A stretch of DNA of 64,000 nt from Leptospira wolbachii serovar Codice str. CDC (GCF_000332515.2 NZ_AOGZ02000013.1:248001-312000), one strand, 5' to 3'. Positions 17,510-28,091 are shown, counted from the first letter of the stretch. The notes: generated from the sequence alone by a model not told the origin. A program made the numbers and translations.

Positions 17510-18472
17510 ATGAAAACAACCAATCCATCAATTCGACATTGGAAGGGACTTCGCCAAGGCGCCATTCAGTTTGTTCGTTGGAACCTTCCTGTTTTACTCA
17601 TCACGGGACTGACTCTATTCCTTTTACAATGTGTAGGAAAGTCTTCGGAGGCGGAGACACATTTGGTTCCCATCCTGCTTGCTACAGAATCCAACGCGAC
17701 TTCCCAACTAGGAGGCAACCAAGGTGGATCGGTGGGAGCAGAGTCTCCCATTGCAGTAGACGATCTACCGACAGGTATTCCGCTTCTCAATGAGATTACT
17801 TACATCACAAATGATGCCAATCCAGCAGATGATCCCTATTCTACAAAAGGTCTCTTACAATTTCAAAAAACGAGTGTTAGTTTCCAAAAACCAGTTCCAG
17901 CGAATACGGAGGTATCTCTCTACTTCGGGAAAAAAAATATGGAACTCCAACCTGATGGGACAGTCACGAATGCATTGGAATTCCTCAAACGTACCGCTGC
18001 CAACTACTCTGGTTATACTTATCTGACAGAAGCAGATAAAAAAATCAAAGTGATTGTTGTAGCAAAAAATGAATTTGGAATTTCCACAAAACAACTAACA
18101 ATCGGGCATCCAAGAAAATGCAAGAATGCAATAAAGGTTTCTGGGACTGTTGGCGATTGTACTGACCATTGTTTTGATATAACTAAAATTGGTGATACAG
18201 TGGAGATTACTGCTAAATACAACCTTCCCGTTGATGGTATCTCCTTACACTTAGACATAGTCGGACTAAGTCCGAGAAATTTAACAGAGACCATTGCCCC
18301 AGCTGTTGATTTAGAGATTCCTATTCCTAAGGCTGGACTCCACACAGTCAATACTAGTTTCAACATACATGGTAAAGAATTCCTCTGTACGAAGGTTCAA
18401 TCTTTACTCTTAATGGATCAACCCTTACGATCTGCACTCTTACAAGAGTATCTAAATATTCCAAATGATTGA
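17510..18472 (+). CDS. Hypothetical lipoprotein
   Basis: A 320-residue predicted lipoprotein of unknown function. The start at 17510 gives a basic N-terminus and a hydrophobic segment that ends at the cysteine in LTLFLLQCVGKSS (about residue 41). The mature part begins with a Ser/Gly-rich linker and then a beta-rich region containing RKCKNAIKVSGTVGDCTDHC, so it has a small cysteine cluster that could form disulfides. I recognise no domain family. The next gene overlaps its last eight bases, so the two are translationally coupled; the partner is a DUF1554 lipoprotein, which suggests a joint surface role. Confidence 0.6.
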   Translation: MKTTNPSIRHWKGLRQGAIQFVRWNLPVLLITGLTLFLLQCVGKSSEAETHLVPILLATESNATSQLGGNQGGSVGAESPIAVDDLPTGIPLLNEITYITNDANPADDPYSTKGLLQFQKTSVSFQKPVPANTEVSLYFGKKNMELQPDGTVTNALEFLKRTAANYSGYTYLTEADKKIKVIVVAKNEFGISTKQLTIGHPRKCKNAIKVSGTVGDCTDHCFDITKIGDTVEITAKYNLPVDGISLHLDIVGLSPRNLTETIAPAVDLEIPIPKAGLHTVNTSFNIHGKEFLCTKVQSLLLMDQPLRSALLQEYLNIPND

Positions 18473-19511
18473 GACAGATCTTAATAAATCCAGGTTTGTT
18501 TATTTGACAAAACTGCCAAATAACTTATCTGGATTCTTTACTAAACAGAAAGGCAAATTTCACTTTTCTATTTCTATGATTCATCTTTACTTTGTTTTTC
18601 TTTTTTCAACAGGATTCCTAACTAACTGCAGTTCCACCCCACTGGAAAACGTATGCGATGTAAGTTCCGAATCTTTTTCCAAAACTATATTAGCAAAACT
18701 AATCTTAGGTGACACAAGCCATAATTGTGTTTCTATGAATATATCAATTTCAATAAGTTTCACCGTTGGTGGAAAAATTTCCGGGCTTACTGGATCTGGA
18801 TTGACATTGATTTTAAATCAAAAAGAAACACTCGCGATTCCCCCAGGAAGCAGAGAGTTTACTTTTCCAATCCAAATTCCTATTGGCTCTAACTACGAAG
18901 TAAATTTTGCGACTCAAGCTGAGGGTAACTTCTGTGAGTTGAAAAACGCCACAGGAAAGGTTACCAATAGGAATATACAAGATATAGAAATTAATTGTAT
19001 GGCTTCCTGTATAAAATGTATTATATTTATAACCCAGAATGGCTACCCGGCTAATATTGGCAAAGCATCTAACTTTGATTCCAGTTGCCAGTCAGATCCA
19101 AACTACCCTGGCTCTGGTAATTTCAAAGCTATGGTCGTCGACGGAATATCACGAAGAGCAAGTATAACACCAAATATGGGGGACGGTCAGATCGATTGGG
19201 TTTTTAAAGCAAACCAGGCTTACATACGGCCAACCGGAATTCCTATAGAAACATCCAATGCCAATGGATTATTTACCACAACAATTTCTACACCAATTAC
19301 AACAACTAGCTCTGACCATTGGACAGGACTCGAATCAGATTGGACAACATTTTACAATGGAACTAGAGCTTGTTTGAAGTGGACTACAAATTCCTCTAGC
19401 GAATTGGGAGTCGTAGGAGATGCTTATACTCAAGATATATTGACACTCACAGCAGGCAAAGGACTGCAACAATGTTCCATCAATCGCGAGTTAGTTTGTG
19501 TTGAACAGTAA
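18465..19511 (+). CDS. DUF1554 lipoprotein
   Basis: A 348-residue protein with a C-terminal DUF1554 domain, a family almost confined to Leptospira. The hydrophobic segment ends at FLTNCSS, a lipobox-like site; because this lies about 54 residues from the first ATG, an internal start at 18576 (MIHLYFVFLF) may be the real one. Residues about 95-180 hold a beta-sandwich-like repeat (GGKISGLTGSGLTLILNQKE), also seen in the 45610 protein. The DUF1554 part begins CIKCIIFITQNGYPANIGKA and ends CSINRELVCVEQ, with the family's paired cysteines. The function is unknown; such proteins are thought to be surface exposed. It overlaps the gene at 17510 by eight bases. Confidence 0.75.
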   Translation: MIETDLNKSRFVYLTKLPNNLSGFFTKQKGKFHFSISMIHLYFVFLFSTGFLTNCSSTPLENVCDVSSESFSKTILAKLILGDTSHNCVSMNISISISFTVGGKISGLTGSGLTLILNQKETLAIPPGSREFTFPIQIPIGSNYEVNFATQAEGNFCELKNATGKVTNRNIQDIEINCMASCIKCIIFITQNGYPANIGKASNFDSSCQSDPNYPGSGNFKAMVVDGISRRASITPNMGDGQIDWVFKANQAYIRPTGIPIETSNANGLFTTTISTPITTTSSDHWTGLESDWTTFYNGTRACLKWTTNSSSELGVVGDAYTQDILTLTAGKGLQQCSINRELVCVEQ

Positions 19512-19539
19512 ACGAAGTTTAAATATAGCAGACTGATAT

Positions 19540-20643
19540 TTATTTACCAGAATTGCCTTCTATTATCTTATGTTTAGATAAAAATACTGTCAATCTTTGC
19601 AATTGGTCTTTTGATGTTGAGTTGGATTCAGGTAGTACTTTTGCATAGATATTCTTCAAATGATTCCGTAATGTTCCATCCGAAACATTGAGAATCAAGC
19701 GAATGAACGAACGACTGTGACCTTCTGCAATCAACTCACAAATTCTAAGTTCTTGTTTTGATAAAGAAAAATCCCCAAGAGATAAAGAAAACGAAAGATT
19801 TGGTTTATTTTCTTTCAATGTTGTTTTCAATAAATAGGCAAAAAATAAAAGACCAACAAAAGTTGTTACAATGGATGTGACAAATTCCTTGAAGGGAAAA
19901 ATCGGAAGAATTCCTAAAAATAAAATTCCAACAAATAAACCAACAGCAAGCGATATCAAAATCGAAGCAAATAAACTATATAAGCTCGGCCTAGAGGTAT
20001 TATAGCGATTCAAATAAATAGAGAGTAACACAGAGAGAGTGGCATCCACTATTGGATGAAAAGGAGGAAAATCAAATCCATACATCGGCAAAAAATTGGA
20101 AAAAAGACCGAACCACCAAACGCATAAGGCAATGATAAATGTCTTACGATCAAAAAAAGGAATCCATTCCTGCGGAGATAGGACAAAATACAAAGACACC
20201 GCAATGGCGAAAAAATGGACAGATCCTCCAAGAATCCCACCAAATACGGTAAGTAATGGAGCCATTCCAAAAGAAAGTAACGAAAATCCATAAACAAAAT
20301 TCTTTGGTATCGACGAACAAAGTAAATCGATGACTAAAGCATAAATGGCAATGATTATAGTAGCTTTATTGAATAACTTCCGGCCAGTACAAAAAGCACA
20401 CAAAGCAACAAGCACAGGTGCCAAAAGAAAAAACGAATGGCATTGGAAAATCCAGAAAGCCAAACCCATAGTTTCATCCGGTGCAATGCAAAGCGCAGCG
20501 GTTGCTGCATTCTGAATTCCAATAGTGAAATAAAAAACGCTGAGTAACCGATGAAAACGATGGTCACGCGTTATATTTTCGATAAAACAGCTAACGTTTG
20601 CCAAAGAAGCAAACAGAGGCACCAAAAAGAATATATTGGTCAA
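19540..20643 (-). CDS. Membrane-bound LuxR-type transcriptional regulator
   Basis: A 367-residue protein. Residues 1-285 contain about eight hydrophobic helices, and the C-terminal 75 residues are a LuxR/FixJ HTH: LGDFSLSKQELRICELIAEG, HSRSFIRLILNVSDGTLRNH, LKNIYAKVLPESNSTSKDQL. The combination of a polytopic membrane domain with a LuxR HTH resembles membrane-embedded one-component regulators. The signal is unknown. The start codon is a TTG; no in-frame ATG lies near and GGAT precedes it. It is convergent with the DUF1554 gene. Confidence 0.8.
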   Translation of the reverse strand: MTNIFFLVPLFASLANVSCFIENITRDHRFHRLLSVFYFTIGIQNAATAALCIAPDETMGLAFWIFQCHSFFLLAPVLVALCAFCTGRKLFNKATIIIAIYALVIDLLCSSIPKNFVYGFSLLSFGMAPLLTVFGGILGGSVHFFAIAVSLYFVLSPQEWIPFFDRKTFIIALCVWWFGLFSNFLPMYGFDFPPFHPIVDATLSVLLSIYLNRYNTSRPSLYSLFASILISLAVGLFVGILFLGILPIFPFKEFVTSIVTTFVGLLFFAYLLKTTLKENKPNLSFSLSLGDFSLSKQELRICELIAEGHSRSFIRLILNVSDGTLRNHLKNIYAKVLPESNSTSKDQLQRLTVFLSKHKIIEGNSGK

Positions 20644-20753
20644 AAGAGTTTCATCCTTCTATACAAAGAGAACAACTACCTAAGATTATTTTCCATTCAA
20701 TTTTGAAATTTCCATATAAGAATTGATGAAAATACTACAATTGTTTGGCGGAT

Positions 20754-21695
20754 TTATGAGGATACTATATCATCCAAAGCTCGGAAGATATTTAAGGGAT
20801 ATTCAGCAATTCGATTGCAAAGATAAAGATACCATTCTTTTCCATAAACAAAATATAATTTAGAAGGGTGACCCTCTGCTAGAAGAGCGGCTAACTGTTC
20901 AGTCTGAATTCCATATAAACTTTCAAATTCATAGGAATTGGGGGTTGGTTTGTATCTTTCAATTATTGCTTTTGTTTCTTGTTGAATTCTATGGTGGTGT
21001 GTGGCAATGGAACACTTATGGTTTTGGGATATCAGTTGCTCAACATAATCCAAGTAAACTGTATCTAATTCTTCTCCCCGAGAGATTGAGTGACCTGGCG
21101 GAGTTTCAAATGCACCTTTTACTATACGGATCCTTCCTTTGTCTAAAATGAGATCCTGAAAGTCTTCTTTTGACCTATACAAATAAGCCTGCAATGTGAT
21201 GCCTAGATTATCATAAACTTTACGAGTTTGTTTATAAACATCGAGGATCGCATCTGTTTTTTCAGTATCTTCGGCACTTACGATCACTTCTATTTCCGCA
21301 GTCTTTGCTTCTTTACAGATTTTTTCTAAATTATCCCGACAAAAATCTTTCGAAAGTGTTAACCCGATATGAGATAAATCCAAAGAAATCGTAGAATGAA
21401 GATTTCGATTTTTAATTTCTTTCGCTATTCTGAAGAATTCATTAGTAACATCATTCGCTTCCTGGATTGTCTTTGTACTTTCTCCCATGAACTCAATCGA
21501 GCATTTAAAACCTGTTTGGTTCCCAACGATTACTTTTGGGATTGTTTCTTCTAATGTATCACCACCGATAAATCGATCGGCTGCTTTCTTCATAGTTTTA
21601 AAAAGAGTTTCGTTATTTAAAATAAAGTCTTTTGCATCAATACTCAATGCAGCTTTTCTTAGAGCTTTCGATCCTAATTGTAATAATTCATCCAT
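20754..21695 (-). CDS. Proline dehydrogenase-like flavoprotein
   Basis: A 313-residue PRODH-fold protein (FAD barrel). Landmarks are GRIRIVKGAFETPPGHS (family RLVKGAYW), KCSIATHHH (family ATHN), SYEFESLYGIQTEQ (family EFQMLYG) and YLCNRIAEYPLN at the C-terminal helix. In characterised enzymes this helix carries RRxxE, whose two arginines bind the proline carboxylate; here the first is Asn, and the tryptophan or tyrosine after KGAY is changed too. It may thus be a proline dehydrogenase or oxidise another N-alkyl amino acid. It lies 36 bases after the CWC gene, both downstream of a probable cobalamin riboswitch. No P5C dehydrogenase is adjacent, so it is not a PutA-type pair. Confidence 0.75.
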   Translation of the reverse strand: MDELLQLGSKALRKAALSIDAKDFILNNETLFKTMKKAADRFIGGDTLEETIPKVIVGNQTGFKCSIEFMGESTKTIQEANDVTNEFFRIAKEIKNRNLHSTISLDLSHIGLTLSKDFCRDNLEKICKEAKTAEIEVIVSAEDTEKTDAILDVYKQTRKVYDNLGITLQAYLYRSKEDFQDLILDKGRIRIVKGAFETPPGHSISRGEELDTVYLDYVEQLISQNHKCSIATHHHRIQQETKAIIERYKPTPNSYEFESLYGIQTEQLAALLAEGHPSKLYFVYGKEWYLYLCNRIAEYPLNIFRALDDIVSS

Positions 21696-21731
21696 CAGTT
21701 TCTATTTTAAATTCCTCTCCATTTTTACGAT

Positions 21732-22007
21732 TTAAAAACTCCAAGTGAGTGCTTTGTATGATTTTGTAATTCGATATTCAAAGGCCAACTTTTCCATACA
21801 TTGGTAACAAAGACAATCGGCAAATTGTAGAGCTAAATAGTCGCGTTCTTCCAAAGAAAGGGTGACTTTGGTGCATTGGCAAAGACTAATAGATCCAACT
21901 TTACATTCAAAAATTCGAGAACAATTGGGACAAATTTTCTCTTCATGTTTGGGTAAATCTTGTGTTGTGTCAGATTTTTTTTGGTTTGGTATTTTGGATT
22001 CTTCCAA
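21732..22007 (-). CDS. Cysteine-rich CWC family protein
   Basis: A 91-residue protein with the CWC pattern: CPNCSRIFECKVGSISLCQC, then LSLEERDYLALQFADCLCYQ and CMEKL. Eight cysteines in CxxC-like spacing suggest one or two zinc or iron sites. The start is a TTG at 22007 with AAGGAG eight bases upstream. The family has no assigned function. Directly upstream (22131-22239) is a probable cobalamin riboswitch, and the PRODH-like gene follows 36 bases downstream, so this is the first gene of a riboswitch-controlled operon. Confidence 0.8.
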   Translation of the reverse strand: MEESKIPNQKKSDTTQDLPKHEEKICPNCSRIFECKVGSISLCQCTKVTLSLEERDYLALQFADCLCYQCMEKLAFEYRITKSYKALTWSF

Positions 22008-22130
22008 GGTTTATCTCCTTAAACCCGAAATCACAGAATCTCTGTTTGGTGGAGGTTTTCGTCATTCCGGTATCATTTGTCCGGGGCCCTTTCGAAAAAT
22101 CTAAGAACGAATGATCGTTTACGGGCGATT

Positions 22131-22239
22131 CATTTGTGGGAAGATCCGACTTTTCCATTAAAAAGTAATGGAATTTACGGTTGCACCGTCAGCTGAGGAA
22201 TTTCACCTCATTCCTCCCGGAATGTATTCTATACAAACG
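22131..22239 (-). ncRNA. Probable cobalamin riboswitch
   Basis: Read on the minus strand, the region holds the ordered conserved blocks of the cobalamin aptamer: GGGA, then GAGGTGAAATTCCTC (a GAGG/CCTC stem around a GUGAAAUU-like loop), GCTGACGGTGCAACCGTAA in the position of the GCxGACCCGCAACUGUAA block, a 7-bp variable hairpin (TTCCATT with AATGGAA), and AAGTCGGATCTTCCCACA in the position of the B12 box (AGYCMGGAnACCnGCC). A closing helix CGTTTGT (22239-22233) with ACAAATG (22137-22131) also forms. Downstream, TTTTCG and CGAAAA enclose a CCGG/CCGG hairpin before the ribosome site, a plausible expression platform. It is not a perfect consensus match. The remainder of the 22008-22327 gap shows no gene. 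Confidence 0.75.
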
Positions 22240-22327
22240 ATAGAGACCGTTTCTGTCAATCTTCTGTTCGTTATGGTTTCTTGTTTTTTAATCTTACCTA
22301 ACTAAAAAATAAAAATTATACAATTCC

Positions 22328-23104
22328 TTAATCGCTAAGGGAAGGAAGGTCTTTCGATTTTAATAGAAACTCCGGAGGCATTTCATCTTTCAAATCTACA
22401 CCCGAAAGTTTTCTCCGAATCGATTCCAGGACAAGATACATGGTTTTCGCTACGGCACTTTCAAAACCAAATCCACCAGGACGAACATTCGAAATACAAT
22501 TTCGACTTTCATCTGTTTTACCAACTTGCGGACGATAGGTGATATAAACTCCCAAACTATCAGCAGAAGATAATCCCGGCCTCTCTCCAATCACGATAAT
22601 TGAAATTTTAGAATTCAAAACCTCTCCGATTTCATCTCCAATGGCAACCCTTCCCCATTTAGAAAGGACCAGGGGGCCAAGGCGTAGGCCAGTTTTGTCT
22701 ACAGCATCCAAAAGAATTTTATAAAAGGGAATCAAATTCTCATCAATTGCTTTTGCAGAAAGACCATCCACACCAATAAGAACCAAATCATATTCACCAG
22801 CGAATGGTTGTAACTTGGTAATAGATTCAGAGGACAACCTTCGCCCCAAATCGGGCCGCAATAAATACTCTTCTTTGGAATGCGCTTTACTTTCCACAAA
22901 GATACTGGGATTTTTTTTTGGTTTTCCTAGAGTTTCCAAATCCTCGAGTAACTTAAAAAAATTCGGACTCAATAATACAGCGTCTTTGGCTCTGGCATGA
23001 TCCAATCGAAATTTTAACACTTCTTTGGTGGATATGGAACCTCCAAACCGGTGGAGACCGATCCGCGCATTACTAAATTGTTTCCATTCTTCTAAAAAAG
23101 CCAT
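22328..23104 (-). CDS. eutC: Ethanolamine ammonia-lyase small subunit
   Basis: A 258-residue EutC. With EutB it forms the adenosylcobalamin-dependent lyase that converts ethanolamine to acetaldehyde and ammonia. Recognisable blocks are ARIGLHRFGGSISTKEVLKF, RLDHARAKDAVL, LLRPDLGRRLS, LVLIGVDGLSAKAI, and VIGERPGLSSADSLGVYITY followed by NCISNVRPGG; the last two form part of the cobalamin-contacting surface. It lies seven bases after eutB on the same strand. No microcompartment shell genes, reactivase (EutA) or ethanolamine permease are seen nearby, so this is a minimal, cytosolic version. Confidence 0.95.
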   Translation of the reverse strand: MAFLEEWKQFSNARIGLHRFGGSISTKEVLKFRLDHARAKDAVLLSPNFFKLLEDLETLGKPKKNPSIFVESKAHSKEEYLLRPDLGRRLSSESITKLQPFAGEYDLVLIGVDGLSAKAIDENLIPFYKILLDAVDKTGLRLGPLVLSKWGRVAIGDEIGEVLNSKISIIVIGERPGLSSADSLGVYITYRPQVGKTDESRNCISNVRPGGFGFESAVAKTMYLVLESIRRKLSGVDLKDEMPPEFLLKSKDLPSLSD

Positions 23105-23111
23105 AAATCTA

Positions 23112-24494
23112 TTATCCTAATAGTTCTTCGAGTAAACTCAAATGCCGATTCTCTTTTGGTAAAAATCCATTTTGATTTGAAAAAATCCCTCTATCGAGTA
23201 ACCACCGTTCAAACTCAGGTGCAGGTTTTAGTCCGAGAACTTGCCGAAGGTACAAAGCATCATGGAAGGATGTACTTTGATAAGACAACATAACATCATC
23301 TGCTCCGGGAATTCCCATAATATACGTACAACCTGCAACACCTAACAGTGTCAATAATGTATCCATATCATCTTGATCTGCATCTGCATGGTTTGTATAA
23401 CAAACATCCACTCCCATAGGAAGACCAAGTAACTTTCCACAAAAATGGTCTTCTAAACCAGCTCGAATGATTTGTTTTCCATTGTATAAATATTCCGGAC
23501 CAATAAATCCAACAACAGTGTTGACTAGGAGTGGAGAAAACTCTCGTGCCACCGCATAGGCTCTTACCTCTAACGTCTGTTGGTCGATCCCATGATCTGC
23601 ACCGGCGGATAAAGCACTGCCCTGCCCGGTTTCGAAGTACATTACATTATCTCCCACATTTCCTCGTCCCAACTCAAGAGCCATTTGTCTTGCTTCCTTC
23701 AAAATAGAAAGACTTACGCCAAAACTTTTGTTTAAGTCTTCGGTTCCGCCAATGGACTGGAAAACCAAATCCAAAGGGGCACCACGTTTCATTACTTCCA
23801 TGGAAGTGGTTACATGAGATAAAATACAAGACTGGGTAGGAATGGAGTACTTTTGGATTAGATTGTCCAACATTTCGAGAAGGGCAATGGAGGTGGGAAT
23901 GTTATCCGTTGCCGGATTGATACCAATCACTGCATCTCCACTTCCTAGAAGAAGACCATCCAAAAGACTTGCCGCAATGCCCTTCGGATCATCGGTGGGA
24001 TGATTTGGTTGTAACCGGACGGAAAGACGACCAGATAAACCTAGAGTGTTTCTAAATTTGGTGATGACAGTTATTTTTTTACCAACTAAAATTAAATCTT
24101 GGTTGGACATAAGTTTGGATACAGCTGCTGCCATCTCAGGAGTGACCCCCCATCGAATGGAAGCAAGCACCTCGGCATTAGTTGTCTCAGCTAACAAAAA
24201 ATCTCGAAAACCTCCCACAGTAAGGTGGGAAATCGAACCAAATGCTTCTTTATTATGTGAATCAAAGATTAAACGAGTCACCTCATCTTTGTTTGCTGGA
24301 ATTAGCTCTACGTTTAAAAATTCGGAAAGATATACATCGGCAAGGGCCATTTGTGCGGCCACTCTTTCTTCTTGGCATGTCGCAGAGATTCCTGCAAGGA
24401 CATCACCCGATCTATGAGGACTGGCCTTTGCCAAAAGGTCTTTTAATTCAGGAAAATGGTAGGTTTTGGCACTGAGGATAGTTTTGTAACCCAT
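23112..24494 (-). CDS. eutB: Ethanolamine ammonia-lyase large subunit
   Basis: A 460-residue EutB of normal length; the TIM-barrel subunit that carries the substrate site and docks adenosylcobalamin with EutC. Visible blocks include LLAKASPHRSGDVLAGISAT, DPKGIAASLLDGLLLGSGDA, VIGINPATDN, YFETGQGSALSAGADHG, and VDVCYTNHADADQDDMDTLL. The start ATG (24494) lacks a close Shine-Dalgarno sequence; instead a 10-bp hairpin (24502-24532) ends 8 bases upstream, so translation may be regulated. First gene of the eutBC operon. Confidence 0.95.
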   Translation of the reverse strand: MGYKTILSAKTYHFPELKDLLAKASPHRSGDVLAGISATCQEERVAAQMALADVYLSEFLNVELIPANKDEVTRLIFDSHNKEAFGSISHLTVGGFRDFLLAETTNAEVLASIRWGVTPEMAAAVSKLMSNQDLILVGKKITVITKFRNTLGLSGRLSVRLQPNHPTDDPKGIAASLLDGLLLGSGDAVIGINPATDNIPTSIALLEMLDNLIQKYSIPTQSCILSHVTTSMEVMKRGAPLDLVFQSIGGTEDLNKSFGVSLSILKEARQMALELGRGNVGDNVMYFETGQGSALSAGADHGIDQQTLEVRAYAVAREFSPLLVNTVVGFIGPEYLYNGKQIIRAGLEDHFCGKLLGLPMGVDVCYTNHADADQDDMDTLLTLLGVAGCTYIMGIPGADDVMLSYQSTSFHDALYLRQVLGLKPAPEFERWLLDRGIFSNQNGFLPKENRHLSLLEELLG

Positions 24495-24501
24495 GGGTAG
24501 A

Positions 24502-24532
24502 TTCTATCCGATTTCGCTGCTTTCGGATAGAA
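24502..24532 (-). promoter_or_regulatory. Perfect hairpin or operator in front of eutB
   Basis: Arms TTCTATCCGA (24502-24511) and TCGGATAGAA (24523-24532) pair over 10 bases around an 11-base spacer. It ends 8 bases before the eutB ATG, and the only purine-rich ribosome-site-like sequence (GGATAG) is inside the stem. It could be a regulatory hairpin in the mRNA or a DNA palindrome bound by a protein. Confidence 0.6.
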
Positions 24533-24655
24533 CTTTTCATTAGGCTTTTCGGCTATCGAGCAATTTTGAACTAAATGGAAAGAACAGAATCCCTTTATGC
24601 TACGTTGCAAATGCCATAAGACACCATGATAAATTTAACAAACATTTGACGAAAT

Positions 24656-24988
24656 TCAATCACCACATTTCTTTTTCTTCTGGTCTTTACATGTCTGGGT
24701 TAAAGTAAATCGAGTCAATTCGCACCCAGAGTCACTTACTTTCACAGTATAAGTCGACGGGTTGGACGGATTTTGATAAGTAGTTCTACGATCTTCTTTC
24801 ATACAAGTGGGGTATGCGGTATAAACTGCTAATTCACAAAGGGCAGCCTCTTCTTTGGCTTTGGAACAATCCTTACCTATCGAAAGACCGCAGTGGAAAC
24901 TCAATAGAGACAGAACTATCAAAACAATAATTCTAATTCTAAATAAAGATTTAGGGAAAAAAGATACGATAAAATCAATTAAAAACAA
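24656..24988 (-). CDS. Small cysteine-containing lipoprotein, unknown
   Basis: A 110-residue predicted lipoprotein: hydrophobic segment followed by LSLLSFHC (about residue 33). The mature part has seven cysteines including KDCSKAKEEAALCELAVY and SGCELTRFTLTQTCKDQKKKK, so a small disulfide-bonded periplasmic or surface protein is likely. The start is a TTG with GGGAAGG upstream at good spacing. I recognise no family. It lies on the same strand as eutBC but upstream of it, with a 160-base gap, so it probably has its own transcript. Confidence 0.55.
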   Translation of the reverse strand: MFLIDFIVSFFPKSLFRIRIIVLIVLSLLSFHCGLSIGKDCSKAKEEAALCELAVYTAYPTCMKEDRRTTYQNPSNPSTYTVKVSDSGCELTRFTLTQTCKDQKKKKCGD

Positions 24989-25166
24989 ACATTCACCTTC
25001 CCGAATATAAGATATATCTCATATTTTCAATTCCTATTCTCACCTAATTTAAACACAACAAAACATTTGTTTTGCTGTGAATCTTTTTTGCCCATTTGCT
25101 CTTTGCAAAAACCCGCCTCAGATCTGGGATTCGGATTTTTTGGCTCGCAAACGCTTCCCCTATCCT

Positions 25167-25198
25167 AAAAAAACCCAAAGCTTTACCGGCCCTTTGGG
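25167..25198 (-). terminator. Orphan terminator-like hairpin on the minus strand
   Basis: Stem CCCAAAG (25174-25180) with CTTTGGG (25192-25198); on the minus strand it is followed by seven T residues. No minus-strand gene lies upstream, since katG is on the plus strand. It may end a small antisense transcript from the katG promoter region, or have no function. The 24989-25362 gap shows no other gene. Confidence 0.35.
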
Positions 25199-25278
25199 CC
25201 CCTTAAAAAGAATTCGATTCAGTTTTTTTTTCCGTTCGCCTTGACAGAATCTCGATTTTCTGCCTCCAACAGCATAAA

Positions 25279-25346
25279 TTTAGACTAAATCTAAAAAATA
25301 GCTTGCTTTCCATTGCTAGACTTATTCTAAATTTAAACTAAATCTA
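25279..25346. promoter_or_regulatory. Fur/PerR-like AT-rich inverted repeats at katG
   Basis: TTTAGACTAAATCTAAA (25279-25295) is an inverted repeat with 6-base arms and a 5-base centre. A related TTTAAACTAAATCTA follows at 25332-25346, and TAGACTTATTCTAAATTTA lies in between. Size and AT-richness resemble Fur-superfamily boxes. PerR control of katG is the usual arrangement, so that is the inference; the bases themselves do not identify the regulator. Confidence 0.5.
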
Positions 25347-25347
25347 G

Positions 25348-27594
<2,247 letters not shown>

Positions 27595-27596
27595 AA

Positions 27597-27971
27597 ATGG
27601 CCAAAACTTCACGTAAAACTTTCCTAACCAAGTCATTGTATTTGGTAACCTCTCTCTCACTGATTGAGAGGGGTTTGGGTTTGTCCTCGGAAGTGGTGGC
27701 AGAAAACAAACCTTCTGGATCCATTCCAGAGGGTTTCACCCCAGTCTCCGAATCTGATCCAACGGCCAAAGCCTTAGGTTTTCACCAAGATGCCAAAAAT
27801 ACTGATTTTACTCTTTATCCAGAAAGAAAGGAAACATCAGCGAAGAATCAATTTTGCAAACACTGTGCTCAGTATACAAAATTGAATGAGGGATGGGGGA
27901 AATGTAATATCGTCTCTTCAGGGATTGTATCATCGTTCGGATGGTGTTCTGCTTGGTCACAAAGATCATAA
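27597..27971 (+). CDS. High-potential iron-sulfur protein (HiPIP)
   Basis: A 124-residue HiPIP. The C-terminal half has the cluster pattern Cys87-x2-Cys90-x12-Cys103-x13-Cys117 in FCKHCAQYTKLNEGWGKCNI and GIVSSFGWCSAWS. The Gly-Trp and aromatic context match HiPIPs, which hold a 4Fe-4S cluster at high redox potential and carry electrons in the periplasm. The N-terminus (SRKTFLTKSLYLVTSL) looks like a Tat-type signal with an RK in place of RR. The ATG starts two bases after the katG stop with no good ribosome site, so it is translationally coupled. It may donate electrons to KatG; this is inference. Confidence 0.85.
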   Translation: MAKTSRKTFLTKSLYLVTSLSLIERGLGLSSEVVAENKPSGSIPEGFTPVSESDPTAKALGFHQDAKNTDFTLYPERKETSAKNQFCKHCAQYTKLNEGWGKCNIVSSGIVSSFGWCSAWSQRS

Positions 27972-28022
27972 AAAATTTCCATCTAATCCACTAAAAAACC
28001 AGGTATCTAGATTACAAAAAGT

Positions 28023-28053
28023 CCCTGCGAAAACAAAATGCGCAGGGTTTTCT
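28023..28053. terminator. Bidirectional terminator after the katG operon
   Basis: Stem CCCTGCG (28023-28029) with CGCAGGG (28041-28047), followed by TTTTCTT on the plus strand and, on the minus strand, by a C-TTTTTG run. It lies between the convergent HiPIP and 28092 genes and can serve both. Confidence 0.8.
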
Positions 28054-28091
28054 TGTTGTATATAAACTAAATTAAACCTGTTTAAGAAATC

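Noticed and set aside
21970..22158. Minus-strand open frame of 62 codons over the riboswitch
   Set aside because: It covers the aptamer and overlaps the CWC start in another frame; the RNA interpretation and AAGGAG-TTG start explain the region better.
22228..22259. TTGACA and TATAGA as the promoter of the riboswitch transcript
   Set aside because: The spacing is 20 bases and the -10 box would overlap the closing helix of the aptamer, so the transcript must start further upstream.
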